A DNA stretch of 47,422 nt from Salibacteraceae bacterium. GTDB taxonomy: Bacteria > Bacteroidota > Bacteroidia > Flavobacteriales_G > Salibacteraceae. The notes under the pieces were generated by a model, which made no database searches, was not told the DNA's origin, and saw nothing but the letters and a program-made list of their open reading frames with translations. The stretch covers positions 1 to 47,422 of the forward strand of contig JAGYJZ010000015.1 of NCBI GenBank assembly GCA_018401875.1. Reading direction: 5' to 3'. How positions within the stretch are numbered: the first letter of the stretch is position 1; each line of letters begins with the position of its first letter. Positions 35,984-44,595 of this stretch are shown here, piece after piece. Position numbers and translations under genes: made by a program.

Positions 35984-37182
35984 TCATTAACCCATTCGCG
36001 CAAGTAAGCGTAATAATCTGTGATTTTTCCGTCTTGCGCAATCGTGGCCTTCTTGAGAATATCCTTTTTATCTCCATTTAAAAAACTTGGTAACACGGTC
36101 GAGATAAACATTTCACCAAAATCATGACTCGCGTCACGCGGCAATTCGCAAGGTAGGTTATCTACCGCCATCACAGTAATTGCTCCTTCAGCATCAAAGG
36201 CTACTTCCTTTTCCGCAAGCGGATCGTAACCATAAAATGGATCAGCGATGGTTGAAGGACGTATGGTTGAAGCAATCGGACCATCAATATCGCACGAAAT
36301 ATCAGCCACCAATGAGATGTTAAAGCTTGCCGATCGAGCATCTTCACGAGTAAACAAAAACGGTGACTTCGAATCCCAATAATGCCCTGCAATCAACACA
36401 TCAGAACATTTTGCGAAGCGCATAAAATCACTTTTAAACCGCTCAGGATGCGCATAAAACTCCTTAACATCAAAACCACCTTGGTCTTTTGGTTTGAAGT
36501 ATTCGGTAAAGGTGATTTGGCAGTAAACTGGTTCGTCAAACCCATTTCGAATGTATTCGCGAATCCCCACTTTTTTTATTCCCATGAGGTCTAAAACTTC
36601 CATGGCACCTTTGGCTACTTTTCCCCTGCCCGTCAATAGTATTTTAAGATTCGGCAAAGACACCTGATCCAATTGCGCCTCCATTTCCTTGCGGTCTTCA
36701 CAATCATGGGCTTTCTTTAAAGCATAGGTTTTGTGCTTCATTCCATAGGCGCGAAAAGCATTATACGTGCCCACTATACCAGCATATCGGCCAAAGCCAA
36801 TGACGCGTCTGCCCAATCCATCGCGCAAGCATTCCCAATCAATCAAACGCACGTTCTTATCGAGCACTGCCCTCAACAACTTCTTATTGTATGGCTGCAT
36901 CTTGATGGTATGTGAAAAAAACAGGTGCGTCTTTCCTTGAACAAGTTGACTTTCGGGCACTTCTTTCACGCCCAATAGCACATCGGCACCCGAAACATCA
37001 TCCGCCATTTCGATATTCAACGCTTCGTATTCAGCGTCTTTTATTCTTCGAACCTCCGAACGCTGAACAATAAATTTTCCTTCTTTCTTCGTTTCTATTA
37101 ATCGTGCAATCTGTTTTGGTGTGAGCGGCACACGCTCGTCTGTCGGCACTTTCCCTTCTTTGATGATTCCAAATTTTATCAT
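35980..37182 (-). CDS. Saccharopine/alanine-dehydrogenase-like NAD(P)-dependent oxidoreductase
   Basis: 400 aa. The N-terminus (GIIKEGKVPTDERVPLTPKQ) matches the AlaDH/PNT N-terminal domain with its Arg-Val-Pro-Leu-Thr-Pro signature. A Rossmann domain with LTGRGKVAKGAMEVLDLMGI follows near residue 180. ADISCDIDGPIASTIRPSTIADPFY is typical of saccharopine dehydrogenase (L-lysine-forming)-like proteins, which Bacteroidota genomes often carry. The reaction in this organism is uncertain: lysine-related or another amino-acid oxidoreduction. It overlaps the upstream barrel gene by four bases, so the two are one transcript. Confidence 0.85.
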   Translation of the reverse strand: MIKFGIIKEGKVPTDERVPLTPKQIARLIETKKEGKFIVQRSEVRRIKDAEYEALNIEMADDVSGADVLLGVKEVPESQLVQGKTHLFFSHTIKMQPYNKKLLRAVLDKNVRLIDWECLRDGLGRRVIGFGRYAGIVGTYNAFRAYGMKHKTYALKKAHDCEDRKEMEAQLDQVSLPNLKILLTGRGKVAKGAMEVLDLMGIKKVGIREYIRNGFDEPVYCQITFTEYFKPKDQGGFDVKEFYAHPERFKSDFMRFAKCSDVLIAGHYWDSKSPFLFTREDARSASFNISLVADISCDIDGPIASTIRPSTIADPFYGYDPLAEKEVAFDAEGAITVMAVDNLPCELPRDASHDFGEMFISTVLPSFLNGDKKDILKKATIAQDGKITDYYAYLREWVND

Positions 37183-37982
37183 TTACCTTTTCGCTTTTGA
37201 TTTGGAGTCTTTCCAATATTCGCCTTCTTCTTGTTCTGACCAAATGTGTAGCCCAACTTTACGGTAAACAAGGTCATTCCGTCATTTCTTCCACGCTGAA
37301 GTCCTTCCAAGTTATCTGAGAAGTACATGTGATATTGCATTTGTGTTTCTAAACTCCACATAGGGTCAAATCGATACCTCACGCCAAACACAAAAGGCAC
37401 ATAAAACCCGAACCCTGAACCAGAACCAGAAGCTGAAACAGGATAGGTGTAAGAAGAGTCATTCCCCAAACTGTCTAACGCAGTGGCAGTGGCATAGCGC
37501 AATGATGAATACGACCCATTGAACAGTGCAGCTCCGCCACCTACGCCAACATATACATTGCCTTTTGTTACCGGATCGCGATCGGTGAATTGCCGCTGCG
37601 TAAAATCCTCCCACTTCAAAATGCTAAATTGAATGGTCATGTTTGCTTCCCAAAGTTTTCCGTTTGCTTCTTCTATTGCATCAGGAAAACCTGCGCCTTG
37701 TTCTGCCTTGCCTTTATATCCTCGTCCAGCTCCATCGAGTGTAACACCTAACCTCGGATTAAATTGATAGCGCGCACCTGCTCCATAAGCCAATTTAACT
37801 GGATTAAACAGCGAACCGCGCTGTTGAATATCGCCTGAATACATCCTTAAACCAAGACCAGCATTCACTGTAAGGTTTTGAATGTGTTTTTTCTTGCCGC
37901 CACTGCCCCAATAATAACCTTGAGCACTCACCGAAAGGCTGAGCGAAACGAGCATTGTCGATATAAAAAGTGTTCTTATCAC
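37179..37982 (-). CDS. Outer-membrane beta-barrel protein
   Basis: 267 aa from GTG 37982 (no ATG is available before the signal peptide core). Signal peptide TMLVSLSLSVSAQ, then barrel-like strands: LTVNAGLGLRMYSGDIQQRG, AYGAGARYQFNPRLGVTLDG, FVFGVRYRFDPMWSLETQMQ and TLFTVKLGYTFG, the last before a Lys-rich tail. No enzyme motif. Function unknown. It overlaps the oxidoreductase gene by four bases. A terminator ends 17 bases upstream of its start, and a TTATTTTG box (near TAnnTTTG) lies between, giving it its own promoter. Confidence 0.8.
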   Translation of the reverse strand: MIRTLFISTMLVSLSLSVSAQGYYWGSGGKKKHIQNLTVNAGLGLRMYSGDIQQRGSLFNPVKLAYGAGARYQFNPRLGVTLDGAGRGYKGKAEQGAGFPDAIEEANGKLWEANMTIQFSILKWEDFTQRQFTDRDPVTKGNVYVGVGGGAALFNGSYSSLRYATATALDSLGNDSSYTYPVSASGSGSGFGFYVPFVFGVRYRFDPMWSLETQMQYHMYFSDNLEGLQRGRNDGMTLFTVKLGYTFGQNKKKANIGKTPNQKRKGK

Positions 37983-37999
37983 TGGGATTCAAAATAACG

Positions 38000-38028
38000 A
38001 AAAAGCCCCGCAATAGTGCAGGGCTTTT
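38000..38028 (-). terminator. Intrinsic terminator after the 38-40 kb OmpA gene
   Basis: On the minus strand: AAAAGCCCTGC, ACTATT, GCGGGGCTTTTT, with one G-T wobble, followed by more T. The symmetry also permits plus-strand use. It closes the OmpA-family transcript just before the barrel gene. Confidence 0.85.
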
Positions 38029-38081
38029 ATTAATTCTATGTTGTTAAATTATTCAAGGATAATAATTCGGGCTCTTCGCGC

Positions 38082-40226
38082 TTAATTTTCATCGGTTGAA
38101 GGATCTTCTCCTTTACGAATCGCCTCTATTCTGCCTTTGTCGATTCCGTATTTCTCGATCAACAACTCCTTCAACTCATCGGCTCTTCTCTGGCTTAGCA
38201 GACTGTTGTAGGCTTCAGTACCTGGTTGTGATGCATAGCCTTGAATTTGAATACGCATCGCAGGATTGTCCTTCATCTTTTTGGCAATCACCGAACCTTT
38301 TGACCCTGTTTGATCTTGCGAAATACTGTACTTATTGTGCTCAAAGTAGATCGTTTCTTTCTCGAAGTCAACATTATAAATGTTAGTTTTCTTATTTACC
38401 GGCTTGTCTTTCGAATCTGGCGTGCCTTCAACCACATCAAAGACATGCACTTGAGCTGAGTCAGCATCAGAAGCTTCGATATACTCGCCATCAACACTTT
38501 CTCTTCTGTAAAGCAGTTTACCTTCTCCTGCGACTTCCACCTTCAACACTTGAAGTCCTGCAATTTCGTCTTCCGGCAATGCTGAGAATGAGAACTTATT
38601 GTTTTTCTCGGTACCTGCCCGCATAACTGGTTCGTTTTCTGCATTTAAGAAAAAGAACTCAACACCTTTTGTGTCGGGAACAGATTTCTCATCTATGCGC
38701 ATCATGTAGTTTTTGTTGGGCTCTAATTCTGAGAATTGGAATGAACCATCAACTCCTGTGATTACAGAGTCAATCTTGTTATCTTTTTCATCAACGATGT
38801 AAACTTTTACCCCGGCTTTTGGAAGGTCATTGTACACAAACACACCCTTCATTTTCGCTTCTTCATCACTTTCTACTAAAATTGGCATTTGATTTACAGC
38901 ATTCATACCCACTTGTTCAAAGGTGAATTCATTGAACTTTGGTCGGGTAGTTTTCTCAACGCGTTTGTTTTCGCTGTTCAAGATATACAATCGACCTTCG
39001 TTAAATAAGTCTTCATCGTCCTCGTTCAGTTTCACCAAGTAAGTTTCATTAGGACTCAACCCTTGAAATTTGAACTGACCTCCGATATCGGTTACCGTAG
39101 AGGCAATTTTGTCGCCACTTTGGTTGTAGAGGTTCAGTTTCACGCCAACTTTTGCAAGTTTCTTGTACGTGAATAATCCCTTCATAGAAGTCTCTGCATT
39201 GTCTACTTCCACAGGGGCGAGCAATGCAACGTCATCTTGGGTAATGTGCGTATAAACAAATCTGTTGGTTCCTTTCTTATCTGCAATTGCTACTTTTTCT
39301 TTGGCCTCGTTTATCACATAAATATTACCATTCTTGGCATATTGTTCGTCTTCCTCAACCACACGGACAGTGTATTCTTTATTCGGTTTTAATCCTGGGA
39401 AGCTGAAGTTTCCGCTATTATCGGTTTCAGCTGTTGAAAGCAAGTTATCTTCTTCATCATACAAGTTCAAGCCTACCCCTGATTTAGGCAGGTTGTTGTA
39501 AGTAAATTGGCCGTTAAACAATCGCTTTGGATCGATGTCTTTTGAAATATCACCTGAATTGCCGCCACCACCAAGCGTATAGCCTATTCCTACAAATATG
39601 TATGACGTCCAATCGTTTCCTGATTCAATGTTCGCAGGTAGATTTAAACCGCGATATGCATCCAATTCATCGGTAAAATAGTAACGCATATCCAATCCTG
39701 TAAAAGCGCTCCACGTTTCGTTGATTTGATAACCTACACGGCCACCCCAAGCAGCGGCAAAACCAAATTGTTCACCTTGATTCACGTGGCCCGCATTGGT
39801 GATAGGAATTCCAGTACTTTCTCGTGTAATCTCAGAAGAATAATAACCCGCAGCAATTCCAATATTAGGAGAAATTTCCAATTTGGAGTCTTCATTCAAT
39901 AATTTCATAAGGTCGAACTGCGCCTTCAAACTACCCTCCACTAATAGACCGTTTAATGCGACATCCAAGTATTCTTTCCGTCCACGCATTTGACCACCCA
40001 TCAGTTGAAACTGAGGAATAAAAGCTTTGCCAAATCGTTTCTGAATGCTTAGTGCACCTGCAGGACTCGACCCGTTGATGTTGAACGTGCTGTAATCCGA
40101 TGCATCTCCGTAAACGTTGAGTAAACCACCTGACAACCCGATAGTCCAATCGCTTCGCTGGGCGTTCGCATTCAATGATATTACTGCTAAGGAGCAAATA
40201 ATGAGAAGTGTAGAAAGTTTTTTCAT
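38082..40226 (-). CDS. OmpA-family protein with barrel and three repeat modules, C-terminus cut by a stop
   Basis: 714 aa from ATG 40226 (the frame is open to 40277, but the signal peptide KKLSTLLIICSLAVISLNANA starts here). Residues about 25-225 form an outer-membrane barrel-like domain (RYYFTDELDAYRG, IFVGIGYTLGG). Three carboxypeptidase-regulatory-like modules begin near 235, 346 and 457 ([FY]xxLPKxG ... Y). The OmpA-like domain starts near 615 (IYFEHNKYSISQ). Two oddities: the peptidoglycan-contacting Asp is replaced (GYASQPG instead of GHTDxxG), and the frame ends at DPSTDEN-stop, while the codons after the stop, in frame, read ARRARIIILE before a second stop at 38049. That is the normal domain ending. 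The modules are relatives of those in the giant gene. Confidence 0.9.
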   Translation of the reverse strand: MKKLSTLLIICSLAVISLNANAQRSDWTIGLSGGLLNVYGDASDYSTFNINGSSPAGALSIQKRFGKAFIPQFQLMGGQMRGRKEYLDVALNGLLVEGSLKAQFDLMKLLNEDSKLEISPNIGIAAGYYSSEITRESTGIPITNAGHVNQGEQFGFAAAWGGRVGYQINETWSAFTGLDMRYYFTDELDAYRGLNLPANIESGNDWTSYIFVGIGYTLGGGGNSGDISKDIDPKRLFNGQFTYNNLPKSGVGLNLYDEEDNLLSTAETDNSGNFSFPGLKPNKEYTVRVVEEDEQYAKNGNIYVINEAKEKVAIADKKGTNRFVYTHITQDDVALLAPVEVDNAETSMKGLFTYKKLAKVGVKLNLYNQSGDKIASTVTDIGGQFKFQGLSPNETYLVKLNEDDEDLFNEGRLYILNSENKRVEKTTRPKFNEFTFEQVGMNAVNQMPILVESDEEAKMKGVFVYNDLPKAGVKVYIVDEKDNKIDSVITGVDGSFQFSELEPNKNYMMRIDEKSVPDTKGVEFFFLNAENEPVMRAGTEKNNKFSFSALPEDEIAGLQVLKVEVAGEGKLLYRRESVDGEYIEASDADSAQVHVFDVVEGTPDSKDKPVNKKTNIYNVDFEKETIYFEHNKYSISQDQTGSKGSVIAKKMKDNPAMRIQIQGYASQPGTEAYNSLLSQRRADELKELLIEKYGIDKGRIEAIRKGEDPSTDEN

Positions 40227-40281
40227 GCCTAAAAAATTAAGTTGCCAAGGTAAGGTCTTAATTGAATTATGACGCATAGTT

Positions 40282-41424
40282 TTAATTACTTCTGGCCTTT
40301 TTCAGCACTATGTTGACAAATGCTTTGAAAAAGTAACGTACATCGGTCTTCAAAGCTGCTTTAACATAGGATCTGATGTATCTTTTTTCGCTTTCAATAA
40401 TCTCCTCTAACGTCTTGGGCATATCAGCATAAAAAGGAGGTGCCAATCCGGGCTTCACCATGCGTCTCATCAAACGCAATTCCTTGTCGTATAATCCTAA
40501 ATAATGCGGACTAATCGGTCGAACACCTACCAATTTGATATCCCCTTTTAATATGTTATAGATCATAGGAAACTCATCCAAGAATGTCTTTCGCAAGTAT
40601 GCACCGAGCGTTGTAATGCGAAAATCATCTTTGATTTTTCCGCCTTCTTGCAAGTTGTTCAAGTCATACACGTATTGCTGCAAGTATTCACTGTAGGCGT
40701 GCATCGATCGCAATTTATAGACATGAATAAATCTACCACCTTTGCCCACACGTTTCATCTTAAAAAGTAGACCATACGTAGGCGTCTCTAAATCTTTAAC
40801 GTGCTTCACCTTCTTTAAGACAAAATATAAATTTGACCCAATTGTCTTATGTTCCACTATTTCAAATCCAGCATAGTACAATCGCCCAAAGGTCTCTGCC
40901 ATCGATATGCTTCGGTTTTGACCGCGTGTGAGTAAAAAGTACAACTTCTTGAGGATAGGTAATTTTGGGAAAGCCCTTTTTACGGTAAAGTCAATGGCGT
41001 AGTATGCATAGTTTATCCCCCATGGAAATTTATTCAAAATACGCTGTTTTCTCAAACCATAGGTTTCAATACAGCCCACATACACCCCACCAACGGGTAG
41101 GTTTTGGTTGGTGACTTCAAATAGTTTATTAATCCAACGCACATCATTGATGCGCTTAAGATTCACAATGCACTGCACGTGCGAAGCTTCTCGCCCCTTC
41201 AATCCGTTCGTAATATTCAGTCCTTCCGAGGTAGAAAGAACCAAGGTTTTCGAAGGGTTATAAATATCGAGGTAATACGATAATAAATCTTCTAACTCAT
41301 CTCCAGGAACACCGGGAAACTCGTTTAAGTCGAGCTTGTGCGCAACACTTCTTAATTTTTCTTTTTCCGATAGCAATACCATAACTAGTCCATCTCGTAG
41401 CAGAGATGCAGGGTTTAGTTTCAC
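40282..41424 (-). CDS. Bacterial sugar transferase with unusual N-terminal domain
   Basis: 380 aa, GTG start. The C-terminal half matches the bacterial sugar (undecaprenyl-phosphate) transferase family: FIHVYKLRSMH, ITTLGAYLRKTFLDEFPMIY, NILKGDIKLVGVRPISPHY and GLAPPF, with the catalytic Asp-Glu pair in LDEFP. The usual multi-helix N-terminal membrane anchor is missing. Instead, residues 1-220 look like a degenerate class I SAM-methyltransferase-like fold (AETFGRLYYAGFEIVEHK, LYFVLKKV near the end). Expected to start or extend surface polysaccharide synthesis, in line with the Wzi-like and wecB genes upstream. Sugar donor unknown. Confidence 0.82.
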   Translation of the reverse strand: MKLNPASLLRDGLVMVLLSEKEKLRSVAHKLDLNEFPGVPGDELEDLLSYYLDIYNPSKTLVLSTSEGLNITNGLKGREASHVQCIVNLKRINDVRWINKLFEVTNQNLPVGGVYVGCIETYGLRKQRILNKFPWGINYAYYAIDFTVKRAFPKLPILKKLYFLLTRGQNRSISMAETFGRLYYAGFEIVEHKTIGSNLYFVLKKVKHVKDLETPTYGLLFKMKRVGKGGRFIHVYKLRSMHAYSEYLQQYVYDLNNLQEGGKIKDDFRITTLGAYLRKTFLDEFPMIYNILKGDIKLVGVRPISPHYLGLYDKELRLMRRMVKPGLAPPFYADMPKTLEEIIESEKRYIRSYVKAALKTDVRYFFKAFVNIVLKKARSN

Positions 41425-41529
41425 ATGTAAATATGCAGTTTTAATTTACGCTTACGGCATTAGTTCAGAGAAGGTTGGGCTTTTTTTCAACCTTAGTTGC
41501 AAATAAATCGCACTAATTACGGCTATTCT

Positions 41530-41645
41530 TTCGTGGTTAGAGGGTTGTAGAAGTTAACGATCAGCGATTTCAGATGAATAATTTATGCCTTAAGGATAAA
41601 TCACAAACCTTGAACAACGAACACCATAACCACGAATGATTTATC
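41530..41645. repeat. Intergenic repeat bounded by inverted arms (TTCGTGGTT family)
   Basis: TTCGTGGTT (41530-41538) recurs inverted as AACCACGAA (41628-41636). The second copy, with CCTTGAACAACGAACACC-type words, is enclosed by perfect nine-base arms GATAAATCA (41595-41603) and TGATTTATC (41637-41645). It lies in the 233-base gap between the Wzi-like gene and the sugar transferase. Same word family as the repeat at 44596-44798. I see nothing else in this gap. Confidence 0.65.
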
Positions 41646-41657
41646 AAAAATGACCAA

Positions 41658-43322
41658 TCAAAACCCCCAGTGCATCCCAACCGAAAAAGTAGTATTGTTC
41701 CCTCTTAAATAGGGCATTTGGTATGCCTCGTTCTCCTTCGGGCGTTGAATTCTATCTACCCGAGCCATAATGCGAAAGCGATAGATCGGCTGTGCCACTA
41801 TGCGAAAAGAATAAATAGACTCTATCCATTGGGTATTGGCCAAATAGTCGATGCCTTGAACCAACAATATGCCGGTTACCGGATCTTTTGTTACTCGATC
41901 ATCTTTAATATCGGCACCCTTTTCAGCGAAGCGATACATCGCTTGCATGCTCAACCAATAAAGTGGCTTAAAGTCGATGGCAACGACTGCTTCTTGCGCA
42001 TTGTCGCGCAGATAGTGCCCCATATTAAAGCCTGCATTGGTGAAGTCGGTGGTTTCTAAGTAATGCTTATATACCATCGGATTGCTGCGCGTATATTCAG
42101 CGGTGAGTGTGACGTTTGGAAGAATATTCGACACGCGACCTCCTGCTTTCAAGCTGAACCAATTGGAATGCCGCTCTTCGTCTAACATTCTGCGAAACGA
42201 AATTTCATCTACGAAAAGCGTTGAATACAAATGCAGCTTTTTGAATGGGCGCAGCGAAAAGGCACCAAACATTTGGGCGTTGCCTCCTGCATTGTTGCTT
42301 CTGCGATTGAGGTAATGGTCTGCCGACTTGTAAAACATCAACGGAACGAAAAAGGTGGGTTCAGGCGTTTGTGCCGAATAAATAATGCTGTTTCCAAATG
42401 ATAACCACAAAGGCTTCCAAGGCCGAAGACTCACCATGTTGGCTGCCATGTATTTATTTATGAAACCATAGGTGGCGACCCCGCTCACATTGGCAATGCT
42501 GGATGAGTCAACTACATCTGATTGCAGCGACCCGTGGAAATAGTCGAACTTAAACCAAGGCGTTGGATTCAAATGAAGCTTTAACTGCGTGAATGGCGCA
42601 GTGTTGATATCGAAAATATTACTTCCGTAATATCCGTAACCCCAACGCACATGGTCGCGCACCAAACCCACATAACCGCCCTTCCATCCGTAGGTTATCC
42701 CACCGCGTGTTTCGCTGAATTCAGCGCTTCCGTCAGGATTAAATTTGTATAACGAACCCTCACGCTGCACGAGCATTGAGTCGGTTGACATGGGTTTTAA
42801 TTCATACACATCGCGCACACTTCCATACAACCCAATTCTCCCGAAATAGGCTTGAAAGTCAGCCCCTACCCTGCGCTGCCAGTTGGCGCCATTTTCATTA
42901 CTCATGTATGTGGCGCCAATAATCGGATTGACCGTTATGGCGGTTGTCCCGCGTTTCAAATACAGTAAATCATACTGCTTGAAACGCGACAATCCATCGA
43001 TTGGATTTACAAACTTCGTGGCAGATTCAGGGCGATCAGATGGGTCTGAATCTTTGCTGAACGCCAGTTGGTAAAATTGTAACTCCTTTTTCTGTCGTGC
43101 ATTGAGGTTTGATACATCGATGCTGTCAAGAAAATTGGCAACCTCCTTTCGGACCAAAGGCTGGGTTAAGAAACTTTCATCGGCCAGTCGTAAATTATTC
43201 AGTTCGTCTAAAAACTGAATCACTCCTTCATCAGCCCGCTGATCGAGCTGAAGGTGCTGCCCACGCGCATTGAGCGCAATGGCGCTAAGGGCTAAAACGA
43301 ATATGAAAAACCGCATTGGCAT
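41658..43322 (-). CDS. Wzi-like capsule assembly/outer-membrane protein
   Basis: 554 aa from ATG 43322 (ATG 43316 is equally possible; the open frame extends to 43370). Signal peptide RFFIFVLALSAIALNARG. An N-terminal helical part (ELNNLRLADESFLTQPLVRKEVANF) is followed by a large barrel with many aromatic strands (GGITYGWKGGYVGLVRDHVR, FKFDYFHGSLQSD, SMQAMYRFAEKGADIKDD) and a C-terminal strand TTFSVGMHWGF ending in Phe. This matches the Bacteroidota capsule-assembly Wzi-like family, which anchors capsule at the outer membrane. Neighbours (sugar transferase, wecB) support a polysaccharide role. Exact function inferred. Confidence 0.8.
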   Translation of the reverse strand: MPMRFFIFVLALSAIALNARGQHLQLDQRADEGVIQFLDELNNLRLADESFLTQPLVRKEVANFLDSIDVSNLNARQKKELQFYQLAFSKDSDPSDRPESATKFVNPIDGLSRFKQYDLLYLKRGTTAITVNPIIGATYMSNENGANWQRRVGADFQAYFGRIGLYGSVRDVYELKPMSTDSMLVQREGSLYKFNPDGSAEFSETRGGITYGWKGGYVGLVRDHVRWGYGYYGSNIFDINTAPFTQLKLHLNPTPWFKFDYFHGSLQSDVVDSSSIANVSGVATYGFINKYMAANMVSLRPWKPLWLSFGNSIIYSAQTPEPTFFVPLMFYKSADHYLNRRSNNAGGNAQMFGAFSLRPFKKLHLYSTLFVDEISFRRMLDEERHSNWFSLKAGGRVSNILPNVTLTAEYTRSNPMVYKHYLETTDFTNAGFNMGHYLRDNAQEAVVAIDFKPLYWLSMQAMYRFAEKGADIKDDRVTKDPVTGILLVQGIDYLANTQWIESIYSFRIVAQPIYRFRIMARVDRIQRPKENEAYQMPYLRGNNTTFSVGMHWGF

Positions 43323-43446
43323 AAAGGTGCGAAAGTAGCGACAAATGGAAAGGCAGCGTACGTATGGCATTGCTAAACTGCCACCAAGTCGGGTGCATCA
43401 GTATGCGGGTAGGCAGATTGACGCTGACTTTCAGCCTAATGAGCAA

Positions 43447-44526
43447 CTATGAGCCAAACACGCCCAAAATCCTCTGCGTAGCAGCGCCATCCCAAAGCGG
43501 TGGAATTTGCCCTTTCTTATACTTCCCACTGAGCACTACCTCAAGGTGATGGATGATATCAGCAACGTCAAAATCGAGCAAGGTATTTGAACCGATTTCA
43601 ACGGTAATCGGGCGCTCGGTATTCGGCCTTACGGTCAAGCACGGAACCTGTCTGAAAGTAGTTTCTTCTTGGATGCCTCCACTATCTGTTATTACCACTG
43701 TAGCGTGTTTCACCAATTTTTGAAACGAAAAGTAATCCAAGGGTTCGGTGAGGATGATGCGTTTATTGGATTTCAACTCGGCCAATAGTGATGCCTGCTC
43801 CAACATCTTAATGGTGCGCGGATGTACGGGGAAAACCACCGTCAAATGCTTCGCGGCTTCGAGTAAGAGGTGGAGTAATTTCTTCAGGTTTTCGATTTCG
43901 TCAACATTTCCTGGACGGTGAAATGTGAACAAACTGTAGGCTCCATTCACTCCCAAGGCATCGAGCACTTTATTTTTATCGATGTTAGGCTCAAACGCCA
44001 CCAAGGTATCGATCATGGTGTTTCCCACCACATGCAGCTGCTCTTCGCGTTTGCCGAGTGTTTTTAGATTCTCAAATCCAGACTTTTCTGTGATGAAAAA
44101 ATGATCGGTAATTTCATCCGTAAGAATGCGATTGATCTCCTCGGGCATCGTGCGGTCTAAACTGCGCAATCCACTCTCGATATGACCCACAGGCACTTTG
44201 GCCTGATAGGCTGCATATGCAGCCGCAAAGGTGGAGTTGACATCTCCTGGTGTGAGCAATACATCGGGCTTATACTGATCGATGATTGATGTTACGTTGT
44301 GCATCATTTGGGTGATTTGCTCGAGCACCGAGCCCGGCTTCAAGTCTTGACGAAAGTCGGGCTGTACTTCGAATTGATCGTAAAATACCTGTGCCATTTT
44401 GTGGTCATAGTGCTGACCAGTATGTAATATCTTCACCTCTACTCCATACGCCAAGGCGTGTTTCTTAAATTGGGTGATTTTAATGATGTTAGGGCGTGTG
44501 CCAACGGAGATGAGGAGTTTTTTCAT
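43447..44526 (-). CDS. wecB: UDP-N-acetylglucosamine 2-epimerase (non-hydrolysing)
   Basis: 359 aa. Converts UDP-GlcNAc to UDP-ManNAc for surface polysaccharides. Motifs: VGTRPNIIKITQF, HTGQHYDHKMAQVFYDQF, TPGDVNSTFA (catalytic Asp), GHIESGLRS (Glu), PEEINRILTDEITD (Glu), TFHRPGNVDE (the usual HRRE is HRPG here) and DSGGIQEE. Start ATG 44526 and length fit the family. wecC is absent here. A -7 box lies at 44550. Upstream of the Wzi-like and sugar transferase genes on the same strand. Confidence 0.93.
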   Translation of the reverse strand: MKKLLISVGTRPNIIKITQFKKHALAYGVEVKILHTGQHYDHKMAQVFYDQFEVQPDFRQDLKPGSVLEQITQMMHNVTSIIDQYKPDVLLTPGDVNSTFAAAYAAYQAKVPVGHIESGLRSLDRTMPEEINRILTDEITDHFFITEKSGFENLKTLGKREEQLHVVGNTMIDTLVAFEPNIDKNKVLDALGVNGAYSLFTFHRPGNVDEIENLKKLLHLLLEAAKHLTVVFPVHPRTIKMLEQASLLAELKSNKRIILTEPLDYFSFQKLVKHATVVITDSGGIQEETTFRQVPCLTVRPNTERPITVEIGSNTLLDFDVADIIHHLEVVLSGKYKKGQIPPLWDGAATQRILGVFGS

Positions 44527-44549
44527 GGAGCATGTGTTTTGCCGAGGTG

Positions 44550-44557
44550 CAAATCTA
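44550..44557 (-). promoter_or_regulatory. -7 box TAGATTTG for wecB
   Basis: Reads TAGATTTG on the minus strand, an exact TAnnTTTG match, 23 bases upstream of the wecB ATG. Confidence 0.5.
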
Positions 44558-44595
44558 TCAGTATCTGGTTACTTGGCCCATGGTCTTTGCGATTA

